Assembly (NCBI RefSeq): GCF_003595525.1
Contig: NZ_CP022680.1
Span: forward strand, 248,001-312,000
DNA from: Streptococcus respiraculi
Lineage (GTDB): Bacteria; Bacillota; Bacilli; Lactobacillales; Streptococcaceae
DNA: 64,000 nt
Direction of reading: 5' to 3'
Shown: positions 15,639 to 22,892 of the stretch, piece after piece
How positions within the stretch are numbered: the first letter of the stretch is position 1
Layout of the letters: each line of letters begins with the position of its first letter
Notes under the pieces: model-generated
The model's database searches: none
What the model was told of the DNA's origin: nothing
The model's input: only the letters and a program-made list of their open reading frames with translations
Program-made: the position numbers and the translations under genes

Positions 15639-16721
15639 CTATTCGTCCGAAATTCGTCCGAAGTTATCAAAGATATTGCGAATTTTATCGTTGTTTTTTT
15701 CTTTTAGTTTGTCTAGTTGATGGGCGTAAATTTTAAGTGTGATATTGAGATTTTCATGTCCGAGTATTTGAGAGATAGAAATGAGGTCTACTCCTTGAGC
15801 GATTAAAAAGCTAGCGTATGTGTGCCTGAGAGAATGGATAGTGACGGGTCTTCCGACAATTTTCTTGATAGTCTTATTGACTGCGCTGTTGCTGATTTTC
15901 GAGATTAAGCGATTTTGCTTATCTAAAGCATGATTTTCTTGATAGTTTTCAATCATGCTCAGAGTATGATTGTCAATTGGGACGGAGCGCTCAGAGCTTT
16001 TTGATTTTAAGGGGATAAAATCCATGGTATCTGTGTAATCAAAAGCTTGCTTGAGATGTAGCATTTGGTTTTCTTTGTCAATATCGTCTGACCGTAGACC
16101 GAGTAGTTCCCCAAATCGCAGACCAGTAATCGCCGCCAGGTAAATCGTGAAATAGGTGCTGTATTGAATATTGTCTTTGCATATTTGAATCAGTTTGATA
16201 TACTCATGTTCCTCTAAGTATTTATTTTCGACTGCCTTTTTATTGATAGTTGATTTGACGATGGCTCCTTCACAAAAATTTGTATCAATAATCTTTTCAC
16301 GCACTGCAATCTTAACAGCTGACTGAATATGATAGTGGAAGTTGTCGGCCGTTTCCTGTGAATATTTTTGGGTAAATTTATTAGCAATGCTTTGATAGTG
16401 TGTAGGTGTAATATCTTTGAGTAGGGTGTTGCCGAAGTAATGTTCGATATGTTTTTCGGTTTGCTGATATTTTTTCCACGTTCTTTCTGCAATGTGTGGT
16501 TTTTTGTAGATTTCTGCCCATTTTCTGTAGTATTCTAGAAGGGTCTGTTCTTTATTGACAAATGTATTTTTCTTGAGAAATAATTCTACTTCCATTGCGG
16601 CGGCTTGCGCTAGCGCTTTCGTTTTGAATCCTTTTTTTGATTTCTCACGGTATTTACCGTTAGCGTCTTTATAAGAAATACGATATTGCCATCCCGATGA
16701 GAGTTTCTTATAGAAAGCCAT
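15639..16721 (-). CDS. int: Phage tyrosine integrase
   Basis: 360-aa site-specific tyrosine recombinase that inserts the phage at tRNA-Cys. The N-terminal arm-binding domain (YKKLSSGWQYRISYKDANGKYREKSKKGF, about 1-50) is followed by a SAM-like core-binding domain (about 60-160). The catalytic domain has Arg in TGLRFGEL (near 202), HSLRHTY (near 296), LGHENLNIT (near 317) and the Tyr nucleophile in LKIYAHQ (near 329). Ribosome binding site AAAGGAGG is present. The gene runs toward attL, and its 3' end overlaps the arm-like repeats. Confidence 0.95.
   Translation of the reverse strand: MAFYKKLSSGWQYRISYKDANGKYREKSKKGFKTKALAQAAAMEVELFLKKNTFVNKEQTLLEYYRKWAEIYKKPHIAERTWKKYQQTEKHIEHYFGNTLLKDITPTHYQSIANKFTQKYSQETADNFHYHIQSAVKIAVREKIIDTNFCEGAIVKSTINKKAVENKYLEEHEYIKLIQICKDNIQYSTYFTIYLAAITGLRFGELLGLRSDDIDKENQMLHLKQAFDYTDTMDFIPLKSKSSERSVPIDNHTLSMIENYQENHALDKQNRLISKISNSAVNKTIKKIVGRPVTIHSLRHTYASFLIAQGVDLISISQILGHENLNITLKIYAHQLDKLKEKNNDKIRNIFDNFGRISDE
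15642..15662. promoter_or_regulatory. Putative integrase arm sites, left
   Basis: Two TTCGTCCGAA decamers separated by one A. They encode the last residues of the integrase and recur identically at 48260-48280 near the right end, the arrangement expected of integrase arm-type sites. Confidence 0.6.
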
Positions 16722-16752
16722 TTGCCTTTACCTCCTTTTGTGATAAAATGGG

Positions 16753-16793
16753 TATAGTAAAGAGACCTACTGCAAAGCAGGTTTTTACTATAC
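16753..16793. promoter_or_regulatory. Hairpin in the integrase leader
   Basis: Inverted repeat TATAGTAAA/TTTACTATA enclosing a second ACCTGC/GCAGTAGGT-like stem, 35 bp upstream of int. It could control integrase expression; no T-run follows, so a terminator is unlikely. Confidence 0.4.
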
Positions 16794-16850
16794 GAAATTG
16801 CCTTACGCTCTCGTCGTCCAAAGTTTGAGTGTGGGGCTTTTTGGTTAAAT

Positions 16851-17010
16851 CAGAATAAACTACAATAAACTACAATAAACTACAATAAACTACAATAAAC
16901 TACAATAAACTACAATAAACTACAATAAACTACAATAAACTACAATAAACTACAATAAACTACAATAAACTACAATAAACTACAATAAACTACAATAAAC
17001 TACAATAAAT
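16851..17010. repeat. Tandem decamer array, 14 perfect copies
   Basis: TACAATAAAC repeated 14 times without change (16861-17000), with degenerate copies at both ends (16853-16860 and 17001-17010). It fills the gap between int and the stop codon of the AlbA_2 gene. Such arrays vary in copy number by slippage; function unknown. Confidence 0.95.
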
Positions 17011-18446
17011 TATTTATCTTTCAAAACATAGTATTGAGTAGTATCTCTGGGGCCACTCCCGTACCACTCCAATATACCTTTTTTTGTCAATTCTTTGAGT
17101 AACTTTAGGGAATAAGGGCGACTTTTCTGGATTTCTGTCATAACGTCAGGGGTAGTTATTTGAGCGCTTCTATATGCTAATCTAATTATTTTCTTTTCAT
17201 CTATAGTCAGATTGTTGAAAACTTCAGGAGATAGTCGTTGTTTCAATGTATCATTGACTCTAACCTGCCTATTGAGAATATTATTTTCTAGTAACAGTAA
17301 AACATTAGCATTATTGGGTTCGCTGTAAGTAGGTTGTTTAAGGAAGAAGTCTGCCATTTCGTTATAAATCCTTTTCACACCTTCATTCATTTCTTTTACC
17401 CATCCAAACTCGGAAAGAACTCGAGCTATTTTAGGATTGCGCGAAAAACGCTCTTCCAAGATATTTTCTAGTGTGACAATATTAGGGAGCATTCCTGGAC
17501 TTTTTATTTCTAATCGGTCATCGAATAGTACTACAGTGATATGTTGCCCCCTAATAGAATAGTTCCTATGTGTAACAGCATTGACAATTCCTTCAAACCA
17601 GGCAAACTCGGGATATTCAGGCATTGTTGTAAATTGTCCATTGTCATCCAAGTATTGAAAATCTCTTAGTTGATTTTTGATAAATTCTCTGCTCTTTATA
17701 ATGATTTCAGGGATAGGTCCGAAGAAGGTCTGCTCTTTTATGACATTGAATTCTTTCCCAACGCCAGCGGAATTATCATTGTATTTAATCACTCTTAATC
17801 TCGCTTGTGGTAAAAATTCAGTGGGGTTACTTCCGAACAATAAAATTCCAGCATTAGTTATCTTACCATTTTTTATTAAGCCTCTTCCTTTTAGAACTTG
17901 TAAAGTACCAATATCAGGAAGGCCTATTTTTTCCTTGAAACTTTGAACTAATTCATCGTCAAGATCAGAAAGTTCTGCTCCTTCAGCGATCTCGTCTTCG
18001 AAATATCTTTGCCCTCTGTCATATTCTAATTGGACTCGCTGTTCATGCTTTAGTTTAACTGATTTATCTCCCTGTCGTAAATATGCAGTATCATTAGGAG
18101 TAGTAACTACCCTATCAATGGATAGTTGGATATTGAGCACTAATACTTTATCTTCCTCGTTTTTTATATTTGTAACATTGATTTCTTTATAATTAAACTT
18201 TACAGGAGTGTTCACTAATTGATAAGCAATATTTTTAAAACTTTCAATGTCCCCAGCTTTTGCATGTTTAAAACCTGTAATACGTCCGTCATCTTCAATA
18301 CCTATTGCAAGGACACCGCCTTCTGCATTAGCGAATGCTACTATATCTTCTAGTATATTTTGAGCTTTTTGAGCAGCACTTTTTCTGTCGAAATGTTGTC
18401 CTTCTGGGGCGGATGTTAGATACTCAATATCGTAGATTTTCTCCAT
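17010..18446 (-). CDS. AlbA_2 (Schlafen-like) DNA/RNA-binding and GHKL-like ATPase protein
   Basis: 478 aa. The N-terminal AlbA_2/Schlafen-type domain (about residues 10-130) contains HFDRKSA and FANAEGGVLAIGIEDDG. A C-terminal HATPase_c_4-like domain (about 280-400) contains FEGIVNAVTHRNYS and DRLEIKSPGMLP, and a winged-helix tail follows. Such proteins are annotated as RecG-like or transcriptional regulators and occur in defence and lysogeny loci. It starts 12 bp after the CI-type repressor and has AAAGGAGG, so it should be expressed in the lysogen from the repressor promoter. Role in superinfection exclusion is inference. Confidence 0.8.
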   Translation of the reverse strand: MEKIYDIEYLTSAPEGQHFDRKSAAQKAQNILEDIVAFANAEGGVLAIGIEDDGRITGFKHAKAGDIESFKNIAYQLVNTPVKFNYKEINVTNIKNEEDKVLVLNIQLSIDRVVTTPNDTAYLRQGDKSVKLKHEQRVQLEYDRGQRYFEDEIAEGAELSDLDDELVQSFKEKIGLPDIGTLQVLKGRGLIKNGKITNAGILLFGSNPTEFLPQARLRVIKYNDNSAGVGKEFNVIKEQTFFGPIPEIIIKSREFIKNQLRDFQYLDDNGQFTTMPEYPEFAWFEGIVNAVTHRNYSIRGQHITVVLFDDRLEIKSPGMLPNIVTLENILEERFSRNPKIARVLSEFGWVKEMNEGVKRIYNEMADFFLKQPTYSEPNNANVLLLLENNILNRQVRVNDTLKQRLSPEVFNNLTIDEKKIIRLAYRSAQITTPDVMTEIQKSRPYSLKLLKELTKKGILEWYGSGPRDTTQYYVLKDK

Positions 18447-18458
18447 AATTAGCCTCCT

Positions 18459-19235
18459 TTATTTTCTGTAAATATGCTCAACAACCCCGATTGCTTCTGC
18501 GAATTCATATTCATTAAAGTAGATGTCATCATAGTTGGGGTTCAGGCTTTCTAGTCTGTCTGGCTGTAATTTCTTTACAAAGTTTCCTTTGCTTGTCCGA
18601 AATACGCCAATTTGTCCGATTTCAATTTGTTTTGTGAATGTGACAAAGAGAATATCGCCATTATGAAGTTTAGGTCGCATAGAATCACCGATAACCATTG
18701 CAAGGTCGTCAAACTTGTCAGGGATTTGGCTTATTGGAATCCTGATTTCAATATCGACATCATTTTCCTGCCAAATGCCTTCTCCTGCTGATTCTAAACC
18801 GTGAACAACGAGGGATTCGAATTCTTCGTTTTGAGGAAGTGGGATAACTTTCTCCGTCTTATATTCGGCTATTTCTTCTCCGATTTCGGCGTTTCCTTTT
18901 ATTTGCTCCTCTAATTGCTCCGTAGCGTAGCCTAGCACGTTTTCTTGGCGTTCGGGGTGTAATTGTACCACCTTGTCATTTATCGCCTGTACGGTGCCAT
19001 TTTTTGCGTCTGGTGAGGTGGTGGAGGATTCGCCGAACATCATAACTTCAGGATGAACCCCGAAGAATATTGCAATTTCTTCTATTTCGTATATTTTGGG
19101 AGAACGTGTTCCACTTTCCCATTTTGAAATAGTTGATTTTGTTTTTCCGATTTTTTCTGCCAGCTGTTCCATTGTTAAATTATTGGCCAGCCTGTATTCC
19201 TTGACCATTGCAGGAAAAGCTATTTTAGTATTCAT
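18459..19235 (-). CDS. CI-type repressor with S24 autoproteolytic domain
   Basis: 258 aa. The N-terminal XRE helix-turn-helix (about 8-62: NLTMEQLAEKIGKTKSTISKW) binds operators. The C-terminal LexA/CI-like S24 domain has a likely Ala-Gly cleavage site in ESAGEG (near residue 145), Ser in GDSMRP (near 182) and Lys in FVKKLQ (near 218), so SOS-triggered self-cleavage is expected. Ribosome binding site AAAGGAG. Transcribed leftward from a perfect promoter; the AlbA_2 gene follows in the same operon. Confidence 0.92.
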   Translation of the reverse strand: MNTKIAFPAMVKEYRLANNLTMEQLAEKIGKTKSTISKWESGTRSPKIYEIEEIAIFFGVHPEVMMFGESSTTSPDAKNGTVQAINDKVVQLHPERQENVLGYATEQLEEQIKGNAEIGEEIAEYKTEKVIPLPQNEEFESLVVHGLESAGEGIWQENDVDIEIRIPISQIPDKFDDLAMVIGDSMRPKLHNGDILFVTFTKQIEIGQIGVFRTSKGNFVKKLQPDRLESLNPNYDDIYFNEYEFAEAIGVVEHIYRK

Positions 19236-19262
19236 AAGCGCTCTCCTTTATTTTCTAACCTT

Positions 19263-19291
19263 ATTATATAATCGTGTTTTCTTTTTGTCAA
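19263..19291 (-). promoter_or_regulatory. Lysogenic promoter for the repressor
   Basis: Read leftward: TTGACA (19286-19291), 17-bp spacer, TATAAT (19263-19268). It is back to back with the lytic promoter. Confidence 0.88.
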
Positions 19292-19298
19292 CAAAAAC

Positions 19299-19315
19299 GA
19301 TAATAAAGCATTATC
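19299..19315. promoter_or_regulatory. Candidate CI operator
   Basis: Perfect dyad GATAAT-AAAGC-ATTATC midway between the divergent promoters. A second copy of the pattern GATAA-N7-TTATC is at 20711-20727. Confidence 0.6.
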
Positions 19316-19345
19316 AAAAAAGTTGACTTTTTTAACACAAATCTG

Positions 19346-19374
19346 TTGACAAAAAGGAAACAAAGGTGTATAAT
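19346..19374 (+). promoter_or_regulatory. Early lytic (PR-like) promoter
   Basis: TTGACA (19346-19351), 17-bp spacer, TATAAT (19369-19374), driving the Cro-like and early genes. Confidence 0.88.
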
Positions 19375-19434
19375 GTATTTGTAAGGTTGAGAAAGGCAAT
19401 CTTAGACAAGGAAACTAACAGAAAGGATTACTTA

Positions 19435-19554
19435 ATGAAAAGTCGCAAAAGAAAAAAGAAAAAGCTTAGCAACGAACAACTGATAAACTTGATAATCGCA
19501 CTCATCAACTTAATCATAACGTTACTAAACTTAATCGAAAAAATCTTCAAATAG
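19435..19554 (+). CDS. Small basic/hydrophobic phage peptide
   Basis: 39 aa: a Lys/Arg-rich head (KSRKRKKKKL) followed by a hydrophobic stretch rich in Leu, Ile and Asn (LINLIIALINLIITLLNLIEK). First product of the lytic promoter, with AAAGGA at good spacing. It resembles small membrane-active peptides in composition, but I do not recognise a family. Confidence 0.55.
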   Translation: MKSRKRKKKKLSNEQLINLIIALINLIITLLNLIEKIFK

Positions 19555-19618
19555 TGGGCGGGGCGAAAGCCCCAACTACTATATGCGTGTTTTCATTATA
19601 CTATAAGAGGTATCGACA

Positions 19619-19702
19619 ATGCAAGATAAAACTTATAAATTCATCTTTTGGTCTTTGATTGTCTTAACCGTCATTGTTATTATCATCACTTGGCTAGTGT
19701 AG
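19619..19702 (+). CDS. 27-aa single-span membrane peptide
   Basis: One hydrophobic helix (FIFWSLIVLTVIVIIITWLV) after a short polar head. AGAGG precedes the ATG by 9 bases. Very short, so coding status is uncertain, but it fits the tight spacing of the early operon. Confidence 0.45.
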   Translation: MQDKTYKFIFWSLIVLTVIVIIITWLV

Positions 19703-19717
19703 AAAGGGGGGTGGTTA

Positions 19718-19924
19718 ATGAAAAAAACAGAGTTCGAAAAGCTCTTGGATAATAGCGGAATTAAGCGTCAGGTAATTGCTGAACGAATGGGTCTTACTCG
19801 CACAGGCTTCTATCGCAAACAGAAGAAACCGAAAGAGAGATTTGACGGTAATGAAATGCTGGCTCTTGCTGATATTTTGGGAGTTGACTCTAAAGTGGTC
19901 CTTGAGGCCATTTTAGTTTCATAG
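19718..19924 (+). CDS. Cro-like helix-turn-helix protein
   Basis: 68 aa with an XRE/Cro-like fold: FEKLLDNSGIKRQVIAERMGLTRTGFYRK forms helices 1-3. Strong site AAAGGGGGG precedes the ATG. Being the first DNA-binding gene opposite the repressor, it is the natural Cro candidate that represses the lysogenic promoter during lytic growth. Confidence 0.75.
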   Translation: MKKTEFEKLLDNSGIKRQVIAERMGLTRTGFYRKQKKPKERFDGNEMLALADILGVDSKVVLEAILVS

Positions 19925-19956
19925 GTTTGTTGACAAAAATAACACAAAGGAGCGTC

Positions 19957-20682
19957 ATGGAAGAAAAATGGAAATCCGTAAGGGGCTATGAAGGTCTGTA
20001 TGAAGTTTCTAGTGATGGCAGGGTTAAAAATAGCAAAACTGGAAGGATACTAACCCCTAGGGTAAATAATTCGGGTTATGTTCGTATCAGTTTGTACAAA
20101 AAAGAAGGTTGCAAGGAGTTTTTGGTTCATAGGCTTGTTGCAGAAACGTTTATCCCAGCGGTGAATGGCAAAGAAATAGTCAATCATATAGACGAAAACA
20201 AGTTGAACAACAACGTGGAAAACTTGGAATGGGTAACGTCACAAGAGAACGTGCAGCATAGCATTGAGCGTTTGAGAGTTCCGAAAAAACATAAAGTTAT
20301 CTATCTATATACGCTATATGGGAGATTAGTTCGGGTATTTTCATCAGCGGTTGAAGCAGGAAACTATTTTGGTGTATCAACGACCACAATTATTTCTGCT
20401 ATCAATAACAAGAGTAAATTTAATACGCTTTATTATTTAGGCACCCCTGATATTATTCCTGATTTCGAAGAGCTTGTTGGCTTGGTGGATTATTTAGAAG
20501 ATTATCGAACGGCTAAACAGTTGAAAAAAGATGTATTTGCTAAAGCATTGGAAACTACACGCACTAATTACATGATCTGGTTACAAAAGCAAAAAGTACC
20601 ATATAAAGAACTAAAAAAGGTTGCTAGTTTATTGAACATGACTATTGATAGGGCATGGGATTTAAACGAGGTTTACACATAA
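19957..20682 (+). CDS. NUMOD4/HNH endonuclease-like protein
   Basis: 241 aa from ATG 19957 (AAAGGAG upstream); a longer frame from 19927 lacks a site. NUMOD4 motif WKSVRGYEGLYEVSSDGRVKN at residues 5-25; HNH core HRLVAETFIP, IVNHIDENKLNN and NLEWVTSQEN (about 60-105). A NUMOD1-like helix-turn-helix is near 115-160. The last 75 residues (TTRTNYMIWLQKQKVPYKELKKVASLLNM) look like a Cro-type DNA-binding domain. It resembles free-standing homing endonucleases or phage HNH nickases. It sits between Cro-like and XRE genes. Confidence 0.8.
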   Translation: MEEKWKSVRGYEGLYEVSSDGRVKNSKTGRILTPRVNNSGYVRISLYKKEGCKEFLVHRLVAETFIPAVNGKEIVNHIDENKLNNNVENLEWVTSQENVQHSIERLRVPKKHKVIYLYTLYGRLVRVFSSAVEAGNYFGVSTTTIISAINNKSKFNTLYYLGTPDIIPDFEELVGLVDYLEDYRTAKQLKKDVFAKALETTRTNYMIWLQKQKVPYKELKKVASLLNMTIDRAWDLNEVYT

Positions 20683-20708
20683 CCTAAAACCAATTTCAAA
20701 AAATTTGC

Positions 20709-20757
20709 TTGATAAACTACATTTATCAAAGTTTGTTGTTGACAAACACAACAAACT
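20709..20757. promoter_or_regulatory. Double dyad operator and promoter region
   Basis: First dyad TTGATAAA-N5-TTTATCAA (20709-20729) contains GATAA-N7-TTATC like the operator at 19299. Second dyad AGTTTGTTGT-N8-ACAACAAACT (20730-20757) spans a possible TTGTTG-N18-TATAAC promoter. Lies in front of the XRE gene at 20783. Confidence 0.55.
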
Positions 20758-20782
20758 ATAACTAATGGAGAGGAGGGCAGAT

Positions 20783-20974
20783 ATGACTTATGGTGAGCGC
20801 ATGCGTAGGCTTCGAGAGGACAAGGAAATGTCCTTGCGAGAGCTAGCGGAGAAGACGCTATTAGATTACGCATTCTTATCTCGTGTAGAGAATGATTTGC
20901 GGACGTTAACACTCCCACAGGCAAAGGCGGTGGCTCGTGAATTGGGCTGTACGGTGAATGAGCTGGTGGGGTAG
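20783..20974 (+). CDS. XRE-family helix-turn-helix regulator
   Basis: 63 aa: RMRRLREDKEMSLRELAEKTLLDYAFLSRVENDLRTL is a standard XRE helix-turn-helix. The ATG at 20765 lies inside the Shine-Dalgarno (GGAGAGGAGGG), so ATG 20783 is chosen. Upstream dyads suggest it is controlled by the phage repressor and may control its own region. Confidence 0.82.
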   Translation: MTYGERMRRLREDKEMSLRELAEKTLLDYAFLSRVENDLRTLTLPQAKAVARELGCTVNELVG

Positions 20975-20986
20975 GAAGGAGAGAGG

Positions 20987-21196
20987 ATGAATGAACTAGA
21001 AAGAACAGCCCTTAATGAAACACTAAGGACTGTGACGTATATAGCGGAGAAAACAGATGAGCCAATACTCGTAGAATTAGATAAAACTATTTCTTTTTTG
21101 GAGTCGAATTATCAGAGACTTTCCGAACAAGTTGAGAAAGACTTGTTGCAACTTGCCTACGTTCGGGGGTGTTTAGAGGGTTTGAAGCAGAGGTAA
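20987..21196 (+). CDS. Early phage protein of unknown function
   Basis: 69 aa, mostly helical (FLESNYQRLSEQVEKDLLQLAYVRGCLEGLK). AAGGAGAGAGG stands before the ATG. Its last 110 bp overlap the 3' end of the opposite-strand gene at 21087-21782. Confidence 0.6.
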   Translation: MNELERTALNETLRTVTYIAEKTDEPILVELDKTISFLESNYQRLSEQVEKDLLQLAYVRGCLEGLKQR

Positions 21197-21782
21197 TTGA
21201 ACTAGCTATTGAGTGGTCTAATTCTGGTAGATTTTTTGAAATAACAGGAGAACTCGTTGGAGCTATACCTCTGTTGAGTTTATGGAGGATTTCATCTATT
21301 TTCTTTTCAATAGTAGTTAAATTCGATTCTGGCTTATCTTTTGATTTCTTGATGTTCTCCATATTGAAATCGCCGATACTTTTAACCATTTCTTTTAGCG
21401 CTCTTTTGGAGTTTTCAATCTCGGCTACATCGGTATCATAGAGTATAGTTCTATTGCTAGCTACATCAAAGGGAAGTTTCTCATTGTATTTAATGATTGG
21501 AATCAGCGGAAGTCCTAGAGCTTCTCTATACCCTAGCTCGTAAAAGGCGTTGGGATTGTGTTCGGTCATATCTGCAATAACTAGCTCATCTGTCTTTAGA
21601 TGATTGATAATACTTTCGTTGATGTTACCAGTGAAGCTTTCTTGGTCTACACGAATTACCTTATATCCAAGTTCTTCACAGACTGGTCTTATTAGGTAGG
21701 TTAAAACTTTATCTGCGTGGGCGTGTGTGGGAGTTCCTGGCGTTCCAATAGCAGTAACAACGAAACAAGTTTTTTCAGTCAT
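21087..21782 (-). CDS. Nucleoside deoxyribosyltransferase/TIR-like protein, putative defence moron
   Basis: 231 aa, transcribed against all neighbours. The N-terminal 125 residues show the pattern of nucleoside 2-deoxyribosyltransferase-like and TIR-like folds: FVVTAIGTPGTPTHAHADKV, GYKVIRVD, then LVIADMTEHNPNAFYELGYREALG with the key Glu, and PLIPIIKY. A charged linker and coiled-coil-like tail follow. Relatives occur as effectors in antiphage systems, which suggests a lysogen-protecting role (inference). ATG 21782 follows GGAG; an extended -10 TGATATAAT (21810-21815) gives it its own promoter. Confidence 0.65.
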   Translation of the reverse strand: MTEKTCFVVTAIGTPGTPTHAHADKVLTYLIRPVCEELGYKVIRVDQESFTGNINESIINHLKTDELVIADMTEHNPNAFYELGYREALGLPLIPIIKYNEKLPFDVASNRTILYDTDVAEIENSKRALKEMVKSIGDFNMENIKKSKDKPESNLTTIEKKIDEILHKLNRGIAPTSSPVISKNLPELDHSIASSITSASNPLNTPERRQVATSLSQLVRKVSDNSTPKKK

Positions 21783-21809
21783 ATCAATTTCTCCAATCAT
21801 TTTATTTTT

Positions 21810-21818
21810 ATTATATCA
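21810..21818 (-). promoter_or_regulatory. Extended -10 promoter of the reverse gene
   Basis: Read leftward: TGATATAAT, 28 bp upstream of ATG 21782. No good -35, as is usual for extended -10 promoters. Confidence 0.5.
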
Positions 21819-21837
21819 CAGAAAAGGAGGGGAGGAG

Positions 21838-21978
21838 ATGAGACCTAAGAAATATCCGTGTAGCAAAAAAGAACCTGCTAAAAAACAAGTTCAGGACGTT
21901 ATTACCTGTGTAGGTAATACTACAGTTACCGCGAATATTAACGGCATAGAGTTGAAAGCGCCTAAAATTATTGTATAG
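21838..21978 (+). CDS. Small early phage protein
   Basis: 46 aa, basic head (MRPKKYPCSKKEPAKK) and a beta-like tail (TVTANINGIELKAPKIIV). Strong site AAGGAGGGGAGGAG. No family recognised. Confidence 0.6.
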   Translation: MRPKKYPCSKKEPAKKQVQDVITCVGNTTVTANINGIELKAPKIIV

Positions 21979-21997
21979 GTGTCAAGGAGGAGCTGTT

Positions 21998-22186
21998 ATG
22001 TGGCAAAGAATCAAGCGAATTATGGATAAAAAAGGTATGACGATGTATGCCGTTAGTAAGAAAGCTGGTATCAATCAGAATGTATTGATTGATTTGAAAG
22101 CAGGACGGAGTAAACGCATTTATTATGACAACATGGAGAAAATCGCTGACGCACTAGATGTCAGTTTGGATGAATTTAGAAAATAA
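21998..22186 (+). CDS. XRE-family regulator
   Basis: 62 aa helix-turn-helix (RIMDKKGMTMYAVSKKAGINQNVLIDLKAGRSK, then ADALDVSLDEF). AAGGAGGAG precedes ATG 21998; the longer reading from 21971 is not supported. Confidence 0.78.
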   Translation: MWQRIKRIMDKKGMTMYAVSKKAGINQNVLIDLKAGRSKRIYYDNMEKIADALDVSLDEFRK

Positions 22187-22220
22187 AAAGCTACTATTTA
22201 CATTGGAAAGAGAGTAAGAG

Positions 22221-22418
22221 ATGAAAAATATTGCAGAAAAGGTCATCAGGCTTGAGGCTGATGCGTATGAATTTGTTGCTGATTTTGCGAACAAATATGA
22301 TTTGAAAATCAGCGAGTCGGCAAGTATGCTGTTTCGGTATTGTGCTACCAAAAATTTGGAGGTTATACAAAGGCAAGTGGAAGTGGTTGAAACTATAACG
22401 GTTGCTACTGATAGTTAG
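22221..22418 (+). CDS. Early phage protein of unknown function
   Basis: 65 aa, helical (IRLEADAYEFVADFANKYDLKISESASMLFRYCAT), with a ribbon-helix-helix-like flavour. Site AAGAGAGTAAGAG before the ATG. No firm family. Confidence 0.55.
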   Translation: MKNIAEKVIRLEADAYEFVADFANKYDLKISESASMLFRYCATKNLEVIQRQVEVVETITVATDS

Positions 22419-22431
22419 AGGGGGAAGAAAA

Positions 22432-22566
22432 ATGAGTCAGCGATTGATTGAAAATTGGCAAAAGAAAAATCATCAGCTCAGTCAACTGGTGATCGATAGT
22501 TTAGAGGGGCTAGATGTTTGGGAGACAGCAGTAGCGCTTGGCAAAATTCGAAAAGGAGAAGTATGA
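22432..22566 (+). CDS. Small phage protein
   Basis: 44 aa (SQRLIENWQKKNHQLSQLV...). Its stop overlaps the next start (ATGA), and GAGGGGGAAG precedes it, so it is translated as part of the operon. Function unknown. Confidence 0.5.
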   Translation: MSQRLIENWQKKNHQLSQLVIDSLEGLDVWETAVALGKIRKGEV

Positions 22567-22892
22567 CGATAACACGGGAAATGACTGCACTTGAGATAAA
22601 GGTTTTGAATACCATTCGTAATAGCGCTACTTATGACCTGCCGGTACAGGCAATTGAAATTAGGCAGAGACTGAATATTCCAAAGAGAACGTTAGAAGAA
22701 GTTGTGGAGAGTTTGCGTGTTAACTTTGGTCATCCGATTGTTGCGAAGAAAACGAAGCCCAACGGGTATTATCTGCCTAAAACAGAACAGGAAAGGCAGG
22801 ACGGTCTGGCTCCTTATCGGCGTCAAATTTTGACAGAGCAGAAGAATCTCGCTGCGGTTATGTCAGTGGATTTAGCTGATTATTGGGGGTAG
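22563..22892 (+). CDS. Winged-helix-like phage protein
   Basis: 109 aa. EIKVLNTIRNSA, AIEIRQRLNIPKRTLEEVVESLRVNFGHPIV and NGYYLP follow a winged helix-turn-helix layout as in phage DNA-binding proteins. Start 22563 overlaps the previous stop and follows AAAGGAG. Confidence 0.6.
   Translation: MTITREMTALEIKVLNTIRNSATYDLPVQAIEIRQRLNIPKRTLEEVVESLRVNFGHPIVAKKTKPNGYYLPKTEQERQDGLAPYRRQILTEQKNLAAVMSVDLADYWG

Noticed and set aside
16851..17010. Possible CRISPR array
   Set aside because: The unit is only 10 bp and copies are contiguous without spacers; no cas genes are present.
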